6,739 nucleotides of DNA from AM-0621 sp964386705 (GTDB lineage Bacteria > Planctomycetota > Planctomycetia > Planctomycetales > Planctomycetaceae), in assembly GCA_964386705.1 (NCBI GenBank), contig CAYLTY010000341.1, forward strand, positions 1 through 6,739, given 5' to 3'. The notes beneath the pieces are model-generated. The model had not been told where the DNA came from. It saw nothing but the letters and a program-made list of their open reading frames with translations, and searched no databases. Shown piece by piece: positions 1 through 5,932 of this stretch; positions within the stretch are counted from its first letter, which is position 1; each line of letters opens with the position of its first letter. A program made the translations under genes and the position numbers.

Positions 1-905
1 TCGATATTCTATTATGCTTTGAGCTGTCTGTCGTCGGCTGTATGGTGAAGGATTCCGGTTTCGGCGTGTTCAAGTCGTGCATCGTGAACGGCGGGCGAGT
101 GCGTGGTATCAACGCCAAGGGCGCCGCTGACAAGTACAGCCGCAAGAACATTGACGAGCTGACGGCGTTCGTCGGTGAATACGGTGCAAAGGGACTGGCC
201 TTCTTCCGCGTGAAGGAAGGCAAGCTCGATTCGCCCATCGCGAAGTTCCTCGATGACGACAAGCAGCAGGCCCTCATTCAGAAGATGGGCGGCGAGAACG
301 GCGACCTGCTGTTCTTCGTGGCCGATCAACCGAAGGTCACTTCCGCAGCTCTCGCGTCGCTCCGTCTACGACTGGGTAAAGAACTAAAACTCTACGACCC
401 GATGGAAATGAAGCCGCTGTGGGTCCTGGACTTCCCGCTGTATGGCTGGGATGCCGAAGAAAACCGCTGGTCTGCCGAGCATCACCCGTTCTGCAATCCG
501 AATTCAGAGGACTTGGGCTACTTCGAAACCGATCCGGGCAAGATTCGCGCTCAATCTTACGACCTTGTGTGCAACGGCTACGAGTGCGCTAGCGGCAGCG
601 TGCGCGTGCATGACCCGGTCGTGCAGCAGAAGATCTTTGACTTCATCGGTCTGAAGTCTGAAGAAGCAGAATTGAAATTCGGCTTCCTGCTGAACGCCTT
701 GCGATTCGGTGCACCGCCGCACGCAGGTATCGCACTGGGTCTCGACCGCTGGGTGATGTTGTTCCTCGCGAACGACAACATCCGCGACGTGATCGCTTTC
801 CCGAAGACTCAGAAGGCGTCGGACCTGATGACCGAAGCGCCATCAACGGTCGACGCGAAGCAACTCCGCGAATTGCACATCAAGTGCGATCTGCCCGTGG
901 AATAG
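1..905 (+). CDS. aspS: Aspartyl-tRNA synthetase, C-terminal part (5' end outside window)
   Basis: Charges tRNA(Asp), or tRNA(Asp/Asn) in non-discriminating forms, with aspartate in the cytoplasm; class II synthetase. The reading frame is open from base 3 to the TAG at 903-905, giving 300 visible residues (numbered from codon 3-5). The ATG at 42 is internal, because family-like sequence continues upstream of it. Visible parts are the bacterial-type GAD insertion (about residues 1-135, with GAKGLAFF, SPIAKFL and GDLLFF), the HHPF block (160-163), the YDLVCNGYE and GSVRVH strands, and class II motif 3 (GAPPHAGIALGLDR, with G246-R249) followed by NDNIRDVIAFPKT. Motifs 1 and 2 and the anticodon-binding OB domain lie upstream of the window. 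Most bacterial enzymes have GGGS before RIH, whereas this one has ASGS. Residues 1-13 fit the family poorly (see findings). An intrinsic terminator follows. Identification is firm. Confidence 0.96.
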   Translation, partial: DILLCFELSVVGCMVKDSGFGVFKSCIVNGGRVRGINAKGAADKYSRKNIDELTAFVGEYGAKGLAFFRVKEGKLDSPIAKFLDDDKQQALIQKMGGENGDLLFFVADQPKVTSAALASLRLRLGKELKLYDPMEMKPLWVLDFPLYGWDAEENRWSAEHHPFCNPNSEDLGYFETDPGKIRAQSYDLVCNGYECASGSVRVHDPVVQQKIFDFIGLKSEEAELKFGFLLNALRFGAPPHAGIALGLDRWVMLFLANDNIRDVIAFPKTQKASDLMTEAPSTVDAKQLRELHIKCDLPVE

Positions 906-937
906 CCGTCGGCGACGAGTCACTCGCGAAGAAACTT

Positions 938-976
938 TCAGCCACGTCACTGCACGACGTGGCTGATTTCGTTTCT
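938..976 (+). terminator. Intrinsic terminator of aspS
   Basis: A perfect 11-bp stem (938-948 with 956-966, core CAGCCACGTC/GACGTGGCTG) encloses a 7-base loop. It is followed directly by the T-rich run TTTCGTTTCT (967-976). It begins 32 bases after the aspS stop codon. A weak GAAA at 931-934 could extend the stem with the TTTC at 967-970. This is the classic rho-independent layout and separates aspS from the next gene. Confidence 0.85.
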
Positions 977-980
977 GGTC

Positions 981-1049
981 GTAGGACGGACAATCTTGTC
1001 CGTCGAATCAGGCCGGGGAACAAAAGACGGACAGGATTGTCCTTCCTAC
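981..1049. repeat. REP-like inverted repeat with self-complementary arms
   Basis: Two 24-base arms (981-1004 and 1026-1049) are inverted copies of each other with 22 of 24 positions matching, separated by 21 bases. Each arm is also a small hairpin. The left arm is a perfect 8-bp stem, GACGGACA-ATCT-TGTCCGTC (985-1004). The right arm has the same stem with one mismatch (1026-1045). The nested design resembles bacterial REP/BIME elements. From general knowledge, GGACNGACA-type intergenic repeats are frequent in planctomycete genomes. It lies just after the aspS terminator and has no coding content. Confidence 0.75.
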
Positions 1050-1078
1050 ATTCACTCAGGCGACTCTTGCTTGCTTCT

Positions 1079-1111
1079 CATCTGTGTTTCATCCGTGTTC
1101 AATCCGTGGCT
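1079..1111. repeat. Three degenerate 11-base tandem units
   Basis: Three adjacent 11-mers share the pattern (C/A)ATC(C/T)GTGnnn: CATCTGTGTTT (1079-1089), CATCCGTGTTC (1090-1100) and AATCCGTGGCT (1101-1111). They lie 36 bases upstream of the start of the glycosidase-like gene. Similar 'ATCCGTGTTCATCCGTG' strings are, as far as I recall, common intergenic sequence in planctomycetes and some other phyla, so this may be a dispersed repeat rather than a gene-specific operator. Confidence 0.6.
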
Positions 1112-1135
1112 GAAGAATCCTTAAGCTCGGTTACC

Positions 1136-1140
1136 GGGAG
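1136..1140 (+). promoter_or_regulatory. Ribosome binding site GGGAG
   Basis: GGGAG lies 6 bases before the ATG at 1147. The frame also has a GTG immediately before it at 1144, but that would leave only 3 bases of spacing. The RBS therefore favours ATG 1147 as the start. Confidence 0.65.
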
Positions 1141-1146
1141 ACTGTG

Positions 1147-2982
1147 ATGTTGCAGCGCGTGGCCTTGGCGTTGTGGATGTTGTTCTTCGTGCCGCTCTGC
1201 TCCGCGGCGGCGGATCGGAATGAGCGTCTGGAATTCACCACTCTGGTGGCTCACTGGGCCGAATACGCCGATCCCGATTACCTCGAATTCATCGCCGAGG
1301 CGCGGCCTGAAGTCGTGCAACTGGGCGATTACGGGGCTCACTTCTGGAGCCTCGCCGCGACGCCTCAATACAAGGGCTACCCCGCCCATTTTCCGGTGCA
1401 GGGACATGCCGCGTGTAGCGATTGGTTCCGCGAACGCACGCGAGCCATCAAGGGCCTGGGATCGAAGGTCGTCGGTCACATCAATGTGAAGTTTCTGGTC
1501 GGCGATCCGGAGAGTCCCGAAGGTCCGCGGGGCTTCTTCAAGTTCTACCGCGACCAGTGGGACACCGAACGCCTCGGCCCGAAACCCGTCGAAGACCCGC
1601 TGACGCTGCTGGAACGCGACGTCAACGGCAAGCTGATTATGAACAACAGCTACAGCATCGGTGGCATGAAGGAGTATTGGGGGTGCCTCAATAATCCCAA
1701 CTGGCGGAAGGTGCTGAAGGCGTGGACGAAGTACGGGATCGATCAGGGCATTGATGGCTTCATTATCAATTATTTTTACCGGCACGATTGCCACTGTGAA
1801 CATTGTGTCTCGGGCTTCAAGAAGCACCTGCGGGATACTTACAAGACAGATGAAATCAAGCAGTTCGGAATAGACGACCTTGAGCAGCATCAGTTCAAGG
1901 AAATCGTTTCGTGGCATAAGCCCGAGGAATCAACGCCGCTGCGTCGAGCGATGCTGCGCTGGTCGCAACTGGCGAACAAGCAGGCGTTCGATGAAGTCTT
2001 TGTGGATTATGGCCGGTCGTTGAAGCCGGATCTGATTACGGCGCAGTGGAATCACATCAGTGACTTCAGCCAGATCAGCGGCGATGAGCGCTGCCTGCTG
2101 CCGGCTGATTCGTGGGGACGTAGCGAAGACTATTTGTGGTACAGCACCGGTGCCGCAGCTCATTATACCGATCTGGAAAATGGTTATCTCGGCGAAGGCA
2201 CCTTGCAGGCTCGCTATATCCGGGGCACCTTTGACGACAAACCGTTCACGCTCGGCAAGTACGAAAGCACGCGCACGCGCGTGACCATTGCGGAACTGGC
2301 CGCCAACGGTGGCGCTCCAATGGGTTTTTATACTCGCTTCAAGGACCCGCTCGCGCGCCAGGAAATTGCGCGTTACTACGGCTTCATTCGTCAGCACGAT
2401 GACATCTATCGAGCCAATCGCCCGGCAGGTGAGGTGGTGCTTCTGTATCCGAGATCCGAAGTCCACAAGGGCGACGTGGCCGCGGTGACCAAGTTCAAGG
2501 AAGTCGGTAACGCGTTGCTCAACGAGCACGTGCTGTTCGACGTGATCCCGGACGATCTGCACGGCAAGCTGGCGGCGGACAAGCGGCCGCGCGTGAGTGT
2601 GCTCGACGAAGACTGGCGAGCTCCGCTGAAGGCTGCGGCGTTGTCCCGCTTTCAGGCACCGACCACGGTGCGAGTTTCGGTCACGCGGCCTGCGAAGTCG
2701 CCCCAGCAGGAATTGACGGTGCATTTCGTGAACTACAACCGCACGGAACCCGCTCAGAAGAAGTCAGCTGGTCGCGGCATCGTGGACGAGCAGCCGATTG
2801 CAGTGACTTCGATCGACTGCAACCTGCAGCTTCCTGGCGGTCACGAGGTCGTCAAAGCGGAGTTCATCAGTCCAGAATCCCCGACACCGCAACCGCTGGA
2901 AGTGACTCAATCCGGCCCACGGGCAACGCTGAAAGTGCCCGGTTTTCTGGTTTATGGCGTCGTGAAACTTCAGTTGAAATAG
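1147..2982 (+). CDS. Secreted glycoside-hydrolase-like TIM-barrel protein (beta-galactosidase/GH42-like)
   Basis: Product of 611 residues, probably an exported carbohydrate-active enzyme; substrate unknown. Residues 1-22 form a Sec signal peptide (hydrophobic VALALWMLFFVPL, then CSAAA with likely cleavage near A22); VPLC is not a good lipobox. Residues about 30-400 look like a clan GH-A barrel: HWAEYADPDYLEFI near the start, GIDGFIINYFYRHDCHCEHC in the middle, and GKYESTRTR with E373 near the end. The Cys cluster C215-x-C217-x2-C220, followed by F..HL...Y, is typical of GH42-like proteins and is probably structural. E373 is a nucleophile candidate by position only; I could not assign the acid/base. 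About residues 406-500 resemble the start of a beta-galactosidase trimerisation-like domain but look short. The C-terminal part (HFVNYNRTEP to FLVYGVVKL) is a beta-sandwich typical of these proteins. The family call is moderate, and no enzymatic activity is claimed. Confidence 0.72.
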   Translation: MLQRVALALWMLFFVPLCSAAADRNERLEFTTLVAHWAEYADPDYLEFIAEARPEVVQLGDYGAHFWSLAATPQYKGYPAHFPVQGHAACSDWFRERTRAIKGLGSKVVGHINVKFLVGDPESPEGPRGFFKFYRDQWDTERLGPKPVEDPLTLLERDVNGKLIMNNSYSIGGMKEYWGCLNNPNWRKVLKAWTKYGIDQGIDGFIINYFYRHDCHCEHCVSGFKKHLRDTYKTDEIKQFGIDDLEQHQFKEIVSWHKPEESTPLRRAMLRWSQLANKQAFDEVFVDYGRSLKPDLITAQWNHISDFSQISGDERCLLPADSWGRSEDYLWYSTGAAAHYTDLENGYLGEGTLQARYIRGTFDDKPFTLGKYESTRTRVTIAELAANGGAPMGFYTRFKDPLARQEIARYYGFIRQHDDIYRANRPAGEVVLLYPRSEVHKGDVAAVTKFKEVGNALLNEHVLFDVIPDDLHGKLAADKRPRVSVLDEDWRAPLKAAALSRFQAPTTVRVSVTRPAKSPQQELTVHFVNYNRTEPAQKKSAGRGIVDEQPIAVTSIDCNLQLPGGHEVVKAEFISPESPTPQPLEVTQSGPRATLKVPGFLVYGVVKLQLK

Positions 2983-2986
2983 TAGC

Positions 2987-3029
2987 CGAGGTCGCGGCTT
3001 TAATCCGAAGCCTCGAAGCCGCAGCTTCG
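2987..3029 (+). terminator. Possible terminator or 3'-end hairpins of the glycosidase-like gene
   Basis: Two consecutive stems begin 4 bases after the stop codon. The first is CGAGG (2987-2991) with CCTCG (3011-3015), with an inner CTT/AAG pairing. The second is CGAAGC-CGCA-GCTTCG (3014-3029, 6 bp, 4-base loop). An alternative 7-bp pairing GCGGCTT/AAGCCGC (2994-3000 with 3016-3022) competes with both. No U-run follows, so a rho-independent mechanism is doubtful. It may instead stabilise the 3' end or be a dispersed repeat. Confidence 0.35.
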
Positions 3030-3092
3030 CCAGACAAAGTTCACTTCGACCGGGATCTTTCTGAAATTTCTGAGTGGATTCGTTCAGAAAAC

Positions 3093-3111
3093 TATAGACG
3101 CAATGTCTATA
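3093..3111. promoter_or_regulatory. Perfect short inverted repeat, possible operator
   Basis: TATAGAC-GCAAT-GTCTATA is a perfect 7-bp dyad with a 5-base centre, AT-rich compared with its surroundings. Its symmetry and half-site spacing (12 bases centre to centre) suit a dimeric DNA-binding protein. It is about 275 bases before the DUF1559 start, which is far for a simple repressor site unless transcription starts nearby. No regulator gene is in the window. Confidence 0.3.
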
Positions 3112-3372
3112 TTCGGGCATAGTGCCTGCGAACTCAGAGTTGCTGGCGCGCCTTCATCAAATCGGCCTCCTTCAGTTCAAATTCATGAAGGCTCGTCTAA
3201 GTTCGCATGCCTGAGATCGTCAGTTCCCTGTGACGACTCGATGATCCACGTTGTCACGCGATCGCGTACGACTTCTGGATTGACAGCATACACCCTCAGA
3301 ACAAAGATCGCATCAGGCCCTGCTGATGTTTCCGCCTCGTGCCGCACTGCTGACTTGAATCTGCTCCCCTCA

Positions 3373-3377
3373 AAGGA
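3373..3377 (+). promoter_or_regulatory. Ribosome binding site AAGGA for the GTG start
   Basis: AAGGA is followed by 7 bases and then GTG at 3385. This sets the start of the DUF1559 protein nine codons before the prepilin cleavage site, as usual for the family, and rules against the far-upstream ATG at 3103. Confidence 0.75.
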
Positions 3378-3384
3378 ATTTGCT

Positions 3385-4347
3385 GTGGTCATACGTCGAC
3401 GTCTCCGCGGTTTCACACTGATCGAGCTTCTGGTCGTCATCGCCATTATCGCCGTGTTGGTCGCCCTGTTGCTGCCCGCTGTGCAGTCGGCCCGTGAGTC
3501 AGCTCGACGGTCTCAGTGCAAGAACAACCTGAAGCAGTTCGGAGTGGCACTGCACGGTTATCACGAATCGTTCAACATTCTGCCGTGCAATATCAACCCC
3601 TCGAACTTTGGCGCCACGATCGGAGTCGGCGCGTTGGTTCACATTCTGCCGTACATGGATCAACAACCCGCGTACGACACGATCTCCTTCGCGAACTCCG
3701 GCGGCTGGACGGTTTCCGTGCCCGATGCCGCGCCTGCGGGTTCGAAATATTATGAGATTCAGCCGAGGGCGTTTAAGTGCCCGTCTGATATTTCAATGAA
3801 GTACTACCCGGGAACAAACGGTATTCAGGGAAATTGGGCGACCGCAAGTTATTCACTTTGTGCGGGAGCTCAGCGAGAATCAGGTAACGGTTGCAGCAGT
3901 TATCCAGGAAATGTGTTTGGTACAGGGCCCGCGGACCACTCTGATAGCCGACAGCAAGATCAGGTCTCCGGTATCTACAGCCGCTATGGATATTCTGCCA
4001 CATTCGCAGAGATGACTGACGGCCAGGCAAATGTGATTTTCATGGGCGAGATTCGATCCGAGTGCAGCGATCATTCTCGACATGGTTGGGCCAATGTGAA
4101 CTCCAACTGGATCATGACGACTGCCCCTATCAACTTCCCGAGCTGCCCGGGAGATGGCACTGGCTGCAACGCCACCACCAACTGGCAGACCTCAATGGGC
4201 TTCAAGTCGCTGCACGCGGGCGGTGCTCACTTCCTGATGGGTGATGGCCGAGTTGTGTTCATTTCGCAGAACATCGATTATACGAATTACCAACGCCTCG
4301 GCGACATCGCCGACGGGCAAGTGTTGCAGGACTTCGGTGGTGATTGA
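3385..4347 (+). CDS. DUF1559 (SBP_bac_10) pseudopilin-like protein with H-X9-DG motif
   Basis: Product of 320 residues, from a family greatly expanded in planctomycetes and predicted to be exported through a type II secretion/type IV pilus-like route; the exact role is unknown. The N-terminus is a textbook type IV prepilin signal: basic leader RRRLRG, cleavage expected between G9 and F10, E14 at position +5, and a hydrophobic helix (about 10-33) ending in LLLPAVQSARESARR. Next comes the family block SQCKNNLKQFGVALHGYHES. The C-terminal region carries the 'prepilin-type processing-associated' motif H277-X9-D287-G288, followed by VVFIS. There are several Cys in the central and C-terminal parts, so disulfides are possible. 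The GTG start is chosen for its RBS and the normal leader length. The lipoprotein gene follows 52 bases later on the same strand with no convincing terminator between, suggesting one transcript. The family call is very secure. Confidence 0.93.
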   Translation: MVIRRRLRGFTLIELLVVIAIIAVLVALLLPAVQSARESARRSQCKNNLKQFGVALHGYHESFNILPCNINPSNFGATIGVGALVHILPYMDQQPAYDTISFANSGGWTVSVPDAAPAGSKYYEIQPRAFKCPSDISMKYYPGTNGIQGNWATASYSLCAGAQRESGNGCSSYPGNVFGTGPADHSDSRQQDQVSGIYSRYGYSATFAEMTDGQANVIFMGEIRSECSDHSRHGWANVNSNWIMTTAPINFPSCPGDGTGCNATTNWQTSMGFKSLHAGGAHFLMGDGRVVFISQNIDYTNYQRLGDIADGQVLQDFGGD

Positions 4348-4386
4348 TACGACTTCCATCATCAAGTCTGTCTTCTGAATCCGATT

Positions 4387-4391
4387 GAGGT
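4387..4391 (+). promoter_or_regulatory. Ribosome binding site GAGGT of the lipoprotein gene
   Basis: GAGGT lies 8 bases before the ATG at 4400. The surrounding 10-mer CCGATTGAGG (4381-4390) recurs exactly at 4831-4840, just after this gene's stop codon. Confidence 0.6.
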
Positions 4392-4399
4392 AATTCGCG

Positions 4400-4828
4400 A
4401 TGAGTTCGGTGCGCACCTCGTTTGCTTGTCTGGCTCTGTTTGTCGCCTTCGCGGGCTGTGGAGGCGAACCTGCCGGTCCCACGCTGGCCCCGGTTTCGGG
4501 GACGGTGAAGATCAAGGGGCAGCCCGCTGCGGGCGTGGACGTCAACTTTCACGGTGACAAGGCGCCGCGAGCCGCCACTGGTCGCACGGACGCCAACGGC
4601 AATTATCAGCTCACCATGTTCAAGGCGAACGATGGTGCCATCCCCGGCAAGAACATGGTGACGATTACGGTCCCCAGTGAGTCGGTTTCGATGGATCAGA
4701 TGATGGCCGGGAAAGCGCCGCCGCCGAAGATCACTGTGCCACCAGAGTACAGCAATCCCACGGCTACCCCCTTCTCTTACGAGGTGAAGGCAGGCAAGAA
4801 CGAGGGCGCCAACTTCGACGTACCGTGA
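4400..4828 (+). CDS. Small lipoprotein with carboxypeptidase-regulatory/transthyretin-like fold
   Basis: Product of 142 residues. A lipoprotein signal peptide ends in the lipobox F17-A-G-C20, so the mature protein should start at the lipidated C20 followed by Gly-Gly. The remainder is one beta-sandwich of the carboxypeptidase-regulatory-like (transthyretin-like) type: PVSGTVKIKGQPAAGVDVNF, then the TGRTDANGNYQL strand-turn, then IPGKNMVTI. The last 45 residues are Pro- and Lys-rich, with IPGKNMVTITVP and VPPEYSNP typical of planctomycete members. Such lipoproteins are often encoded right after DUF1559 genes, as here, so a shared role at the cell envelope is likely, though the biochemical function is unknown. 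There is no catalytic site; the name of the fold does not imply peptidase activity. Confidence 0.88.
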   Translation: MSSVRTSFACLALFVAFAGCGGEPAGPTLAPVSGTVKIKGQPAAGVDVNFHGDKAPRAATGRTDANGNYQLTMFKANDGAIPGKNMVTITVPSESVSMDQMMAGKAPPPKITVPPEYSNPTATPFSYEVKAGKNEGANFDVP

Positions 4829-4849
4829 TGCCGATTGAGGAGAGGACCC

Positions 4850-5773
4850 TTAGCGAGCGGTCAGTACCGTCGCTGACCTCTGCCAGAATTCAGCGGCTTC
4901 GCTGAGCCCTTGTTGCTTGGCGAAGTCGACGAGTTTCTGGTAGCGATTGTTGCGATTCCCCCGGCACGCCCACCAGATTTTGGCTTCGCATTCCGGGCAG
5001 AACCACATTGGCTGACGGTCCAGTTCGTCGATGCCGTTAGCTCCGTTCATACGGCACTCGTAAGCGGTGCAGTGGGGAATTGCCAGCATGTGGCCCGTCT
5101 CATGCAGGGCCACTTTGAAGACGCGTTCTCGAAAGAGGGCTTGCTCGCGCTCGTCACCGTCGAGATTGCCATAACGATGCAGTGACCACACAGCGCGACC
5201 GCCTTCGGCCAGTCCAAACACGAAATTGAAACCTTCACCGGGCCAGAGATCGAACGTCGTGAGGCCGATCGCCGCAAAGGCATCGCGCGGAATACGGGGC
5301 GCGATCACATCGTTGATAAGGTACGGCCCCAGCAACTGCTCGTCGTCGTTCTCGGCACTGCCGCGATGCGCGTCTGGCGGAATCTCACCCAGCGGTGCGT
5401 TCGGCAGACGTTTCGCCGGAACTCCGTAGAAGAGTCCGAGCAGCTCCGTCGTCTTATCGATCAAGCGATCTTGCGCGGGAGTGAATTCGCCCACCGGGAG
5501 CACATAGATCGTCTGACGCTCCGGAGTTGGCACGTTGTGCCCGAAATCCACGAAGTCCTGAAACGTCTGGCCAGCTTCGCCATACTTGGCGAGCCAGTCT
5601 CCGCGTTCGGGCGGCTTCTTCTTTTCATGCAGTGGTTGAATCAGCTGCATCGCCTGCTGAAACTCGGTGAGATCCGCGGGCCGTTCAACGAACAGCGAAC
5701 GAATCAGGACAGCCGCCACGGTGATCGTGGTCAGAAACCCTGAGAGCGCAATCAGCCGCAGGCGTTTTCGCAT
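4850..5773 (-). CDS. Membrane-anchored archaemetzincin-like zinc metalloprotease (peptidase family M54)
   Basis: Product of 307 residues, probably a zinc endopeptidase. Residues 1-5 (MRKRL) are basic and about 6-29 are a hydrophobic helix with no clear signal-peptidase site, so it is likely a signal anchor with the catalytic part outside the cytoplasm. The M54 fold begins near IYVLPVGEFTP and continues through FYGVPAKRLP. The active site is H224-E225-x-x-H228-x5-H234-C235; then C240, the Met-turn M242, and C259-x2-C262. The four Cys are expected to bind the second, structural zinc. The usual Gly in HExxHxxG is A231, and Met-to-Cys spacing is 16 rather than the usual 17 residues. The frame extends upstream to a GTG at 5833, but ATG 5773 has GAGGT 7 bases before it and gives a sensible anchor. 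The gene converges on the lipoprotein gene (21 bases apart) and diverges from the kinase. The physiological substrate is unknown. Confidence 0.85.
   Translation of the reverse strand: MRKRLRLIALSGFLTTITVAAVLIRSLFVERPADLTEFQQAMQLIQPLHEKKKPPERGDWLAKYGEAGQTFQDFVDFGHNVPTPERQTIYVLPVGEFTPAQDRLIDKTTELLGLFYGVPAKRLPNAPLGEIPPDAHRGSAENDDEQLLGPYLINDVIAPRIPRDAFAAIGLTTFDLWPGEGFNFVFGLAEGGRAVWSLHRYGNLDGDEREQALFRERVFKVALHETGHMLAIPHCTAYECRMNGANGIDELDRQPMWFCPECEAKIWWACRGNRNNRYQKLVDFAKQQGLSEAAEFWQRSATVLTAR
4852..4874 (+). terminator. Possible hairpin at the convergent gene ends
   Basis: AGCGA (4852-4856) pairs with TCGCT (4870-4874) and CGGT (4858-4861) with ACCG (4866-4869) around a CAGT loop, with a single bulged G at 4857. 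It starts 24 bases after the lipoprotein stop but lies inside the 3' end of the oppositely oriented archaemetzincin gene, and no T-run follows. It could end or protect the + strand transcript, or be incidental. Confidence 0.3.
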
Positions 5774-5932
5774 CGTCATGACCTCGAAACGTGTGGCATC
5801 CTTGAAGGCTCGGACGCCGAACCAGCTAAACACCGAAGGACGTCCGCCGAGGAACGTAGCTGTGAGGTCACGGCATCCTTACAGTTTGAAACTCGATACA
5901 TCCGTCATCAGCTTCCTGAATCTATCCGTCGC
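5774..5932. promoter_or_regulatory. Divergent control region between archaemetzincin and kinase
   Basis: These 159 bases must hold the promoters of both genes. I cannot pick convincing -35/-10 pairs. Visible elements are an exact 9-base direct repeat GGCATCCTT (5795-5803 and 5872-5880), an 8-base palindrome GGACGTCC (5838-5845), and ATCCGTC twice (5900-5906 and 5924-5930). Both gene frames run open into the region, but no family-like sequence is encoded there. Confidence 0.5.
5781..5785 (-). promoter_or_regulatory. Ribosome binding site GAGGT of the archaemetzincin gene
   Basis: Read on the - strand, GAGGT is followed by 7 bases and then ATG (5773-5771). It is too close (1 base) to the other in-frame ATG at 5779-5777 to serve that one, which decides the start. 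Confidence 0.65.

Larger units (their letters stand above)
2983..3384. other. 402-base non-coding region upstream of the DUF1559 gene
   Basis: The frame of the next gene is open back to an ATG at 3103, but those 94 codons show no family-like sequence, and a much better RBS and start lie at 3373-3387. I therefore treat the whole stretch as non-coding. It holds paired stems at 2987-3029, an 8-bp inverted repeat TTTCTGAA/TTCAGAAA (3058-3065 with 3083-3090), and a perfect 7-bp inverted repeat at 3093-3111. A TTGACA (3280-3285) occurs, but at 17 bases spacing the -10 would be only AAAGAT, so I call no promoter. The leader of the DUF1559 unit probably lies here. Confidence 0.6.

Noticed and set aside
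884..1147. Small + strand frame of 87 codons after aspS
   Set aside because: It runs across the aspS terminator and two repeat elements, so it is not coding.
1099..1917. Long - strand open frame (272 codons) opposite the glycosidase-like gene
   Set aside because: Antisense shadow of a clear gene; its translation shows no recognisable domain.
1930..2724. Second long - strand open frame (264 codons)
   Set aside because: Arg/His/Val-rich translation with no family pattern, fully antisense to the real gene.
3280..3308. TTGACA as a -35 box upstream of the DUF1559 gene
   Set aside because: At 17-base spacing the -10 would be AAAGAT, matching only 3 of 6 consensus positions.
3103..3384. In-frame 94-codon N-terminal extension of the DUF1559 protein starting at ATG 3103
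   Set aside because: No hydrophobic or family-like sequence, the start lies inside an inverted repeat, and GTG 3385 has a good AAGGA RBS plus the normal short prepilin leader.
4351..4368. GACTT/AAGTC hairpin after the DUF1559 stop as a terminator
   Set aside because: Only a 5-bp stem with an 8-base loop and no T-run; the lipoprotein gene most likely shares the transcript.
5774..5833. 20-residue N-terminal extension of the archaemetzincin from GTG 5833
   Set aside because: No RBS before the GTG, while ATG 5773 has GAGGT at 7 bases and starts just ahead of the anchor helix.
5900..5930. ATCCGTC occurring twice before the kinase start
   Set aside because: A 7-mer pair over 30 bases is too weak to call an operator on its own; it is only mentioned in the control-region entry.
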